Assembly (NCBI GenBank): GCA_003137075.1
Contig: PLES01000100.1
Location: 1 to 35,384, forward strand
DNA from: Solirubrobacterales bacterium
GTDB lineage: Bacteria; Actinomycetota; Thermoleophilia; Solirubrobacterales; Solirubrobacteraceae
Length of the DNA stretch: 35,384 bases
Reading direction: 5' to 3'
Of this stretch, positions 28,217 to 35,384 are shown one piece after another. A program made the translations under genes and the position numbers. The stretch's first letter is position 1. Every line of letters begins with the position of its first letter. The notes below the pieces were generated by a model, which worked only from the letters and a program-made list of their open reading frames with translations, did no database searches and was not told the origin of the DNA.

Positions 28217-29156
28217 CATTCGCGCCGCTGCGCGGCGCCTGCAGGGAGTCACACACCGCACGCCGGTGCTGAGTTCGCGCACGCTCGACGAGCTGCTCGG
28301 CGCGCGCGTCGTGATGAAGGCCGAGACCTTCCAGCGCGGCGGCGCCTTCAAGCTGCGGGGCGCTTACAACAAGATCTGCTCGATCCCAGTGGCCGAACGT
28401 CGCCGGGGCGTGCTGGCCTTCTCTTCGGGCAATCACGCCCAGGGGGTGGCCCTGGCGTCGGCGGCGCTGGACGTCGCCGCCACGATCCTGATGCCGACCG
28501 ATACGCCCGCGGCGAAGCTGGCCGCGACGCGCGGCTACGGCGCCGAGGTCGTCAGCTACGACCGCTTTGGACAGGACCGCGAGCTTGTCGGGCGCGCGTT
28601 AGCTGAGAGTCGCGGCCTGACGCTCGTGCACCCCTTCGACGACGAGCTGGTCATGGCCGGCCAGGGCACGGCCGCGCTCGAACTGATCGAAGCGGTCGGC
28701 GAGATCGATCTGATGTTGGTGCCGGTCAGCGGCGGCGGCCTGCTGGCCGGCGTCGCAACCGTGATGCGCGCACTTTTGCCGCAGGCGCGGGTATTCGGCG
28801 TCGAACCGCAGGACGGGGATGACTACGCACGCTCGCTTGCAGCCGGCGAGCGGGTCCGCATACCGGTCCCGCACACCATCGCCGACGCGCTGACCGCGCC
28901 GACTCCTGGCGAGCTGACGTTCGCCGTCAACCGCGAACGCACCGACGGCGTGGTCACGGTCAGCGATGCTCAGCTGGTCGACGCGATGCGCTTCGCCTTT
29001 GAGCGCCTTAAGCTCGTGCTCGAGCCGAGCGGCGCTGCCGCACTTGCGGCACTGCTCGCCGGTGCGGTCAGTTACGAGCCGGGCGCCAGAATCGGTTTGG
29101 TGCTCTCAGGCGGCAACGTCGACCGCAAGCTCTTCGCCGAGCTGATCGCGGCCTGA
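28200..29156 (+). CDS. Threonine/serine dehydratase-like PLP enzyme
   Basis: KAETFQRGGAFKLRGAYNKI (PLP Lys motif), FSSGNHAQGVALASAAL, VPVSGGGLLAG, LVLSGGNVD. Confidence 0.92.
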   Translation: MIELDDIRAAARRLQGVTHRTPVLSSRTLDELLGARVVMKAETFQRGGAFKLRGAYNKICSIPVAERRRGVLAFSSGNHAQGVALASAALDVAATILMPTDTPAAKLAATRGYGAEVVSYDRFGQDRELVGRALAESRGLTLVHPFDDELVMAGQGTAALELIEAVGEIDLMLVPVSGGGLLAGVATVMRALLPQARVFGVEPQDGDDYARSLAAGERVRIPVPHTIADALTAPTPGELTFAVNRERTDGVVTVSDAQLVDAMRFAFERLKLVLEPSGAAALAALLAGAVSYEPGARIGLVLSGGNVDRKLFAELIAA

Positions 29157-29181
29157 GAGCCGTCTCGAGGCACGCTCTCAG
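29153..29181. terminator. Candidate bidirectional terminator; both arms overlap stop codons
   Basis: CTGAGAGC - 13 nt - GCTCTCAG; TGA of plus gene at 29154-29156, TGA of minus gene at 29180-29178. Confidence 0.55.
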
Positions 29182-30575
29182 TGAGCGAACGCCTTACGTG
29201 GGCGCGACGTGGTGCTCGGCAACGGTCCGCTGAGTGACTGCAGGTCCTCGGTTTCCTCGCCGAGTTGTTTGAGCAGCATCTCGGCCATGTCCATGGTCAT
29301 CCCGGCCCGGACCACGATCCGCAGCACGTTGAGGTCCTGCCGGTTCTCCGGGAAGCTGTAGGCGGGTACCAGCCAGCCACGCTGACGCAGATGGTCGGAG
29401 ACGTCATAGACGCTGTAGTTGGTGATGTTGTCGTTGAGCGTGAACGCGAACACCGGCAGCTCATCCCCGCGTGACAGCAGCTTGTATGGGCCGAGCTTCT
29501 CGATCCCCGAGGAGAGGTGCAACGCCACGTCCTGGGCGTTCTGCATGACGCGCCGGTAGCCCTCGTGCCCGAGGCTGACGAACATGAAGTACTGCGCGAT
29601 CACCTCGCTGCCGGGGCGCGAGAAGTTGAGCGCGAAGGTCGGCATATGGCCGCCGAGGTAGTTCACGTCGAAGATCAGCTCCTTCGGCAGGGCCTGCTCA
29701 TTGCGCCAGATGGCCCAGCCGACGCCCGGGTAGACCAGCCCGTACTTATGGCCGGAAGCGTTGATTGACTGGACGCGCGGGATCCGGAAATCCCACTCGA
29801 GCTCCGGCTGGATGAACGGTGCGACGAAGCCGCCCGAGGCGCCGTCAACATGCAGCGGGATGTCGAGCCCGGTGCGGGACTGGAGGTCATCAAGGGCGCT
29901 GGCGACCTCACTGACCGGCTCGTAGCTGCCGTCGAAGGTTGAGCCGAGCACGGCCACCACGCCGATCGTGTTCTCGTCACAGAGCGCGACGGCCTCCGCT
30001 GCGCCCAGGTGGTAGCGCTCGCCTTCCATCGGTACCAGCCGCGGCTCGACGTCCCAGTAACGCATGAACTTCTCCCAGCAGACCTGTACGTTCGCGCCGG
30101 TCACCAGGTTGGGACGGTCTGTCGGCTTGCCGGCCGCACGCTGGCGCTTGCGCCAGCGCCACTTCATCGCAAGCCCGGCCAGCATCGCCGCCTCGCTTGA
30201 CCCGGTCGTTGAACATCCGGTCGCCTGCTCCGCTTCGTCGGCATGCCAGAGGTTGGCGATGATGTTGACGCAGCGTGACTCGATCTCGGCGGTCTGCGGG
30301 TACTCGTCCTTGTCGATGATGTTCTTGTCGGCTGTCTCATCCATCAGCCGCGCCGCCATCGAAGGCATCCAAGTGGTCACGAACGTGGCGAGGTTGAGCC
30401 GGGCCTGTCCGTCCAGCAGTAGCTCGTTGGTCAGCAGCTCGTAGCTCATCTGCTCACCCAGACCGTGATCCGGCAGGCTGAAGTACGGGATGTGCGCGTC
30501 TTGCGACGCCTGGTGCACGGGCACTGCCAGCGGCCTGTTGGGGTGGCTGTTCTTGTTGTGCCGCGTGAGCGCCAT
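29178..30575 (-). CDS. gadB: Glutamate decarboxylase
   Basis: ATFVTTWMPSMAARLMDETADKNIIDKDEYPQTAEIESRCVNIIANLWHA; GCSTTGSSEAAMLAGLAMKWRWR; SINASGHKYGLVYPGVGWAIWR (PLP Lys). GGAGGT 6 nt before ATG 30575 (alternative ATG 30581). Confidence 0.95.
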   Translation of the reverse strand: MALTRHNKNSHPNRPLAVPVHQASQDAHIPYFSLPDHGLGEQMSYELLTNELLLDGQARLNLATFVTTWMPSMAARLMDETADKNIIDKDEYPQTAEIESRCVNIIANLWHADEAEQATGCSTTGSSEAAMLAGLAMKWRWRKRQRAAGKPTDRPNLVTGANVQVCWEKFMRYWDVEPRLVPMEGERYHLGAAEAVALCDENTIGVVAVLGSTFDGSYEPVSEVASALDDLQSRTGLDIPLHVDGASGGFVAPFIQPELEWDFRIPRVQSINASGHKYGLVYPGVGWAIWRNEQALPKELIFDVNYLGGHMPTFALNFSRPGSEVIAQYFMFVSLGHEGYRRVMQNAQDVALHLSSGIEKLGPYKLLSRGDELPVFAFTLNDNITNYSVYDVSDHLRQRGWLVPAYSFPENRQDLNVLRIVVRAGMTMDMAEMLLKQLGEETEDLQSLSGPLPSTTSRPRKAFAH

Positions 30576-30577
30576 CT

Positions 30578-30970
30578 TCATACCTCCGTGGGGTGGGGTT
30601 GCGTGGCCTGCCTGGTCCCCACCGCCGCTTCGGGCGCCGTGGGTGTGACGCAACCTATCGCGTGCAGGTAAAGCGTGAACTCGGCACGGTCGCGATCCGG
30701 GTAGAACGGCTCACTGCCTTCGCGCAACAGGCCGCCAATGCGCTCGAGGTCGTAGAGCAGCGCGAGCTTGCCGGGTGGGTCGTCCCACTCTTCGCTGTCG
30801 TAGCGCTCAACCCAGGCGGCGAGGGCTGCCAACGCTTCCACCTGGATTGGGTTCATCCACCACCCGCGCCGGATCGGCAGCAGGTAACGCTCGCGCAACG
30901 CGCACGCGTCACGCCAGAGCCGCTCAAACCACGCGTGGCACAGCACCGGATCTTCGACCGGCGGCCTCAT
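30578..30970 (-). CDS. Small hypothetical protein of conjugation operon (possibly DUF4913-like)
   Basis: MRPPVEDPVLCHAWFERLWRDACALRERYLLPIRRGWWMNPIQVEALAALAAWVERYDS...; ATGA overlap with upstream coupling-protein gene. Confidence 0.65.
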   Translation of the reverse strand: MRPPVEDPVLCHAWFERLWRDACALRERYLLPIRRGWWMNPIQVEALAALAAWVERYDSEEWDDPPGKLALLYDLERIGGLLREGSEPFYPDRDRAEFTLYLHAIGCVTPTAPEAAVGTRQATQPHPTEV

Positions 30971-32448
30971 CGACGTCCCGCGAGCCGGCACAGCCGGCGG
31001 TCGTTGAACCAGGTCCGCAGGTGCACCCGCACCGGCGCCAGCCGGCCGTAGAGCAAGAGCGCGTGGCCGTCCGGCAGCTGCCGCAGCGCTTCGGCCGCAA
31101 TCAAGGGTGCCCGCCGTCTGGTGCTGGCACGGGTGGCGCCGCCGCGACCGACGGTCCGCGTCAGCTCGCGGCGCTCCTGCTCGCCGACCAGTCCCGAGAA
31201 GTAGCGCAGCGTCTCCAGGTCCGCCACGCCGGGCAGCAGCATCCGTGCACGGTGGCTGTTGACCATCGTCTCCGCCTGGCCTCGGTAGCGGCTGCGGGCC
31301 TGGGCCAGGTCGTGGAAGATCGAGATCAGCTGGATGTTGTGGCTCGGGGCGGTGGAGGCGATCTCAGCCAGGTTTGGCAGCGGCGCAACATTGCCGGCCT
31401 CATCGAGACACACCAGCAGCGGCCGCGGTAGGCGTCCATCGTGCTCGTTGGCCAGCGCGTAAGCGGCGTCTATCACCTCGGAGAGCAAAGCCAGGAAGAT
31501 CGGCCGCAGCAGCTTCGAAGCCTTTGCGTCACCGATCAGATAGAGCGTCGCGCTCGATGACAGCAGCCGTTCTGGGGTGATCTCGCAGCCTGCCGCCGAG
31601 CGCGCCACCCGCGTGAAGCGATAGGCGCGAAGCAACGCCTGGGCGGTGGCTTCGATCGAGCTGCGGGTGCGGTTCGCCTGCGCCTCGAACGCTCGCACCG
31701 CTTCATAAGCGCAGCGCGCGTCGCGTTGTTGGTCGCGGCCGACAGCGCGTGAGAGCAACCCGCCGAGCGCCAGCTCCAGCTCCCGTGCCCCCTGGCCGTA
31801 GGCCCACGCGACCACCTGCTCAACGCCGCCACCGGTCCGAGCGGCCACGTAGAGCAAGGGTGCCAGCCGCTGCTCAGCCGCGATCGCCCAGAAGTCGCCA
31901 CCCTCCACTCCCCGCTGGTCGAGTTCACCGGCCGCGGCCAACCGCCAGGCCACCTCGAGCGCGCCGTCCCAGGTCGTCGCCGCCCGCAGCGGCGACCAGG
32001 TATGTGAGGGCAGCCCTGAAAGGCCGAACGGGTCAAAGATAAGTGCGTCCCCTAGCTCGCCGCGTCGCTTCAGGGTGGCGGCGAGCAGATCTGTCTTGAT
32101 CGAGGAGGCAACCGCCGGGCCCGACCATTCGAGCAGCGCCGGGATCGCAAGTCCGGCCGACTTGCCCGACTGCGGCGGACCGAATGCGACCAGCGCGTGT
32201 CGTCTTTCGGCGTAGAGCAGCCGGCCACGGTCGCGGCCGAGCACCAGCCGCCCGTCGGCAGCTCGGGGTGCCACACGCGCTCGCAGCCGCCGTGTCAGCA
32301 GCGCCCGCCCGCCCAGCTTTAGCGTCCGCAGGTCTCGGCGTGAGGCCCAGCGCGCGCCCTGATCGCGGCCTGCCCTGTCGAGTTGTGCGACCCCGATCAG
32401 CGCGAGCGCCGCCACCGCGGCGCAGACCGAGGGAAGCTCACCGAGCAT
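30967..32448 (-). CDS. Type IV coupling protein, TraG/TraD/VirD4-like
   Basis: Walker A FGPPQSGKSAGLAIPALLEW; SSIKTDLLAATLKRRGELGDALIFDPFGLSG; Walker B LLVCLDEAGNVAPLPNLAEIAS; ISIFHDLAQARSRYRGQAETMVNSHRARMLLPG. Confidence 0.9.
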   Translation of the reverse strand: MLGELPSVCAAVAALALIGVAQLDRAGRDQGARWASRRDLRTLKLGGRALLTRRLRARVAPRAADGRLVLGRDRGRLLYAERRHALVAFGPPQSGKSAGLAIPALLEWSGPAVASSIKTDLLAATLKRRGELGDALIFDPFGLSGLPSHTWSPLRAATTWDGALEVAWRLAAAGELDQRGVEGGDFWAIAAEQRLAPLLYVAARTGGGVEQVVAWAYGQGARELELALGGLLSRAVGRDQQRDARCAYEAVRAFEAQANRTRSSIEATAQALLRAYRFTRVARSAAGCEITPERLLSSSATLYLIGDAKASKLLRPIFLALLSEVIDAAYALANEHDGRLPRPLLVCLDEAGNVAPLPNLAEIASTAPSHNIQLISIFHDLAQARSRYRGQAETMVNSHRARMLLPGVADLETLRYFSGLVGEQERRELTRTVGRGGATRASTRRRAPLIAAEALRQLPDGHALLLYGRLAPVRVHLRTWFNDRRLCRLAGRR

Positions 32449-33718
32449 CTATTCGCATCCCGGTGTCCGTATTCGTGAGTTCGAGCTCGACCCGCGAGCG
32501 GTAGTGCTGCACAACAAACGAGCGAGCACCGACCCGCCAGAGCGCCTGCCCCGACGAGAGCTGCGTCAACAGTCGCCCCTCGGTCCCGGAGAGCCCGAGC
32601 AGGTCGCGTGTGATCTGAACCTGGCTCTCGTCCTGGTGGTAGACGATCCGCGTGGACGCGTCCGCGATCAGGCCCTCGGCGATCCGCGCCGCACGCGAGC
32701 CCGCGTCGCCGACCGTCTGCAGATCGGCGAGCTTGTGTAGCACCACCAGGTTCATCACCCCGAACTGCCGCGCCAGTTTGAAGTTCGACTGGAACCACTC
32801 GCCGAGGCCGGGATGCTGGATGATCTTCCAGCTCTCGTCGGCGACGTTGATCATCCGGGCGCGGTCCGAACGCTCCGCGGTGCGCGCGAGCTGAGCTCCC
32901 ATCCACGCTGTGGCGCAGGCCATCAGGATGCCAACGGCCGGGGAGTCGCGCACCGCGTGCAGGTCGAGTACCAGCAGCTTCGCATCAAGGTCGAAGCCGG
33001 GCGTCGTCGGACCGTCGAAAATGCCCTTGAGCGGCCCCTCGCAGAGATCCTGCAACGCCAATGCGGCCCGGCGAGATTCGGTCGCCAGCTGCTGAGGATC
33101 CGTCTGCAGGGCGTCCGCCATCTCTGCCGGCGGGTTGAAGAGCACCGCCGCGATCTCAGGCAACGTCGGCTCGCCGCGCCCGGCAACAGAGTCGCTTCGA
33201 CCGTCCGCGGCCTCGCGACCGTGGCGCCGCACGGTCCGTAGAGCCTCGCGCAGTGCCCCCGCCTCGACCTGAGTCACCGGCGCACCGATCGCGGTGGTCG
33301 CAATCGCGCGCAACAGGTCGATCTGCGCGTGCTCCTCGGGCCTTGCAGCTAGTGGGTTCAGGCGCACGCCGCTGCCGGGCGCGAGCGAGACCGGCTGTAC
33401 GCCGACCGCCCTGCAGAGCGGCCCGTACTCGCGCTTCACGTCAAGCACAAACGCCCGGCGCCCGAACAGCAGCATGCGCCAGAGCAAGGTCTTGACCAGC
33501 GCGCTCTTGCCTTGGCCGAGCTTGCCGAGCACTATCACGTTGGGGTCGTCGAGCACGCCGCGGTCGTAGAGCACCCAGGGGTCGAAACAGAACGCTGCGC
33601 CGCTAGCGTCCCGGCCGATGAAGGCCCCGCTGCCGCCGAGACCGCCGGCGGCGGTGAACGGATAGATCGCCTGGGCGTGGCGGGTGGTGACGCGGTGGGC
33701 TGGACGCTCGGCGCTCAT
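32438..33718 (-). CDS. VirB4/TraC-like conjugation ATPase
   Basis: Walker A VLGKLGQGKSALVKTLLWRMLLFGRRAFVLDVKREYGPL; MINVADESWKIIQHPGLGEWFQSNFKLARQFGVMNLVVLHKLADL. Confidence 0.88.
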   Translation of the reverse strand: MSAERPAHRVTTRHAQAIYPFTAAGGLGGSGAFIGRDASGAAFCFDPWVLYDRGVLDDPNVIVLGKLGQGKSALVKTLLWRMLLFGRRAFVLDVKREYGPLCRAVGVQPVSLAPGSGVRLNPLAARPEEHAQIDLLRAIATTAIGAPVTQVEAGALREALRTVRRHGREAADGRSDSVAGRGEPTLPEIAAVLFNPPAEMADALQTDPQQLATESRRAALALQDLCEGPLKGIFDGPTTPGFDLDAKLLVLDLHAVRDSPAVGILMACATAWMGAQLARTAERSDRARMINVADESWKIIQHPGLGEWFQSNFKLARQFGVMNLVVLHKLADLQTVGDAGSRAARIAEGLIADASTRIVYHQDESQVQITRDLLGLSGTEGRLLTQLSSGQALWRVGARSFVVQHYRSRVELELTNTDTGMRIDAR

Positions 33719-35208
33719 CGCAACCCTCGCGCCAGCGGCAACGTGAACGTGAACGCGTGGGCCTGCTGTCCGTACATTCGGTGCACCTCGAGCCGTGCCC
33801 GCGCCGCGTGCTGGTGGATCTCCGCACAGGCACGCTCGAGTTCCTGCTCGTCACGGCCGCTGACCGTGACGAAGCCAGCCAAGCGCACCTCACCGTGGCC
33901 GGCCGCCAGTTCCGCCTCGCGCCGGATCGCCGAGTCCTGTGCCTGGCGCTGGCGCGCAGTCTCAGACTGTCCGAAGCGCCGCCGTAGCTCGCTGTCGGCA
34001 CGGTCACGCGTGATCGCGGCCTCGACCTCACGCGTCGAGCGGTCGGGCGAGACCGGCTCGAAGGTGACCGCGACCGTGCGCACCGTGTCAGAGCTGCCAA
34101 GCAGCGCATCCATGAACATCGGCGAGACGTCGACGCGCGGCCAGCCGCTGATCCAGTAGGTCGCGTGGCAGGCGCCATCGCAGCGGTAACGGTCCCAGTA
34201 CTCACGCGCGCCCAGCGGGCCTGCGGCATGGGGCGCCAGACCGTCGTGTCCCCGACCCACCGCGTCGAGCGCGCCGAGTTCCGCACGCGAGTAAGGGTCA
34301 AACGCCGTCCGTAACGCGCGGGCCAGCTGGCCCGCGCCGAGCGCGCCCAGCACCTTGATCTCAGCCGCTTCGAGCCCGCGCGCGATCCGCGCCGTCTGTT
34401 CGACCAGCACCGACTCGAGGTTCTGCTCGCGACGGCCGCGGAACTGTGTCGCGTCGACCTGAATCGCGAGCAGCACCTCATGATCGTTGGTGACCGTGGA
34501 GCTGGAACTGATCAGCTCCAGATAGGACTCGACGATCGGTGCCCCGCGTGCGGGAAGCGACGGATCCCGCGCACTGTGCAGCCATCGCGCGAGCTCGTCG
34601 CCTTGCGCAGGGGCCGTGCGCTCGATCCATTGCAGCCTGCGAATCGGCCCTTGGGTGGCGGCGCTGAGCACCAGCCCCCACTGCGCCAGCCTGCGCTCCT
34701 GTGCCTCTGGGTCCAGCAGCGTGAAGGCCAGCGCTCGGCAGGCGAGCACTGCCGTCAGCCGTCTCCCGCGCGATTCACGCAAGATCCCGATGCCATCCCG
34801 ATCCGTGCCGCACACCTCGACGCCGCGCAGGGCGGGCGGCAACTCGGCCGCGGGGCCCTGCAACGCGCGGGCGCCCTGACCACGCCTCCCGACCCGGATG
34901 CCGGCGGTGGGAAGTTCCGAGCGGTACGTGCGCCCACCGACGATGCCCCTGAGCGTGAAACCGCCCAGCACCGGCAGCCACTGCTCAGCCGTGCGCCCAG
35001 CCGCGGGCACCGTCGTAAGCGCTGTGGCCAGTGCAACGGTCGCGAGCCCGAGGAACGCGCCGACCGCGTTTGGCAGATTGTCGAGTGCCAGCAGCGCCAC
35101 CACCAGGCTCGCTGCGATCAAACCTGCCTGGCCGGCACGGATTGGCCCGAGGATGCCGTGGCGCTCGAGCGGGCCGAAACGGTAGAACAGCCGCTCAGTC
35201 ATCCTCAC
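33715..35208 (-). CDS. SCO6880-like conjugation/T4SS membrane-associated protein
   Basis: N-terminal FGPLERHGILGPIRAGQAGLIAASLVVALLALDN...GRTAEQWLPVLGGFTLR followed by large soluble region; GTG 35208 or ATG 35202; ATGA overlap with VirB4-like gene. Confidence 0.8.
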   Translation of the reverse strand: MRMTERLFYRFGPLERHGILGPIRAGQAGLIAASLVVALLALDNLPNAVGAFLGLATVALATALTTVPAAGRTAEQWLPVLGGFTLRGIVGGRTYRSELPTAGIRVGRRGQGARALQGPAAELPPALRGVEVCGTDRDGIGILRESRGRRLTAVLACRALAFTLLDPEAQERRLAQWGLVLSAATQGPIRRLQWIERTAPAQGDELARWLHSARDPSLPARGAPIVESYLELISSSSTVTNDHEVLLAIQVDATQFRGRREQNLESVLVEQTARIARGLEAAEIKVLGALGAGQLARALRTAFDPYSRAELGALDAVGRGHDGLAPHAAGPLGAREYWDRYRCDGACHATYWISGWPRVDVSPMFMDALLGSSDTVRTVAVTFEPVSPDRSTREVEAAITRDRADSELRRRFGQSETARQRQAQDSAIRREAELAAGHGEVRLAGFVTVSGRDEQELERACAEIHQHAARARLEVHRMYGQQAHAFTFTLPLARGLR

Positions 35209-35384
35209 CTGGTTTCACCCAGCTGCCGCTGCGCAGGTCGAAGCGCATGTCGTCGCCGACGTCGGCGAGAGACTGCGGAACCGTGGCTTCCGGGGATTCG
35301 CTCGCGGGCCTGCGCTCCGCCTCAGCTGTGGGCTCGTGCGCGGCACCGTCCGCCGGCCCGTGCCCGCTGAGCCCGCTGAGCCCG
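35195..35384 (-). CDS. C-terminus of upstream conjugation-operon protein (partial, runs off window)
   Basis: Minus-strand open frame ...GLSGLSGHGPADGAAHEPTAEAERRPASESPEATVPQSLADVGDDMRFDLRSGSWVKPGEDD*; overlaps the start of the SCO6880-like gene. Confidence 0.65.
   Translation of the reverse strand, partial: GLSGLSGHGPADGAAHEPTAEAERRPASESPEATVPQSLADVGDDMRFDLRSGSWVKPGEDD

Noticed and set aside
1-35384. CRISPR arrays, tRNA/rRNA genes, transposases
   Set aside because: No spaced direct-repeat array, no cloverleaf/T-loop signature and no transposase or integrase motifs were recognised by reading; not excluded by tool-based scanning.

Overview
High-GC actinobacterial-type chromosomal window. Gene content and weak -35/-10 style resemble Thermoleophilia/Solirubrobacterales, but this is inference from sequence style only. 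Left and middle part: (i) propionyl-CoA to succinyl-CoA genes (split methylmalonyl-CoA-mutase-type catalytic subunit, acyl/propionyl-CoA carboxylase beta, a small epsilon-like subunit, biotinylated alpha subunit, and sucCD); (ii) a sulfate assimilation operon (sir-cysH-cysD-cysN); (iii) an MFS/TetR divergon with four operator-like repeats at exact 16-bp spacing; (iv) two membrane glycosyltransferases; (v) MBL hydrolase, HAD dehalogenase, PLP aminotransferase, EamA transporter, DtxR regulator; (vi) separate ATP-dependent DNA ligase and LigD-type polymerase genes flanking a REC-PAS-GGDEF diguanylate cyclase; (vii) glycerate kinase and a threonine dehydratase-like gene. Right end (about 29.2-35.4 kb, minus strand): a tightly overlapping type IV secretion/conjugation operon (partial ORF, SCO6880-like, VirB4-like ATPase, TraG/VirD4-like coupling protein, small ORF) that runs into a glutamate decarboxylase gene. 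Recurrent architecture: several genes have a TANNNT hexamer 7-8 nt before the start codon (predicted leaderless mRNAs), and several convergent gene pairs have perfect inverted repeats that embed their stop codons. No tRNA, rRNA, CRISPR array or transposase was recognised.
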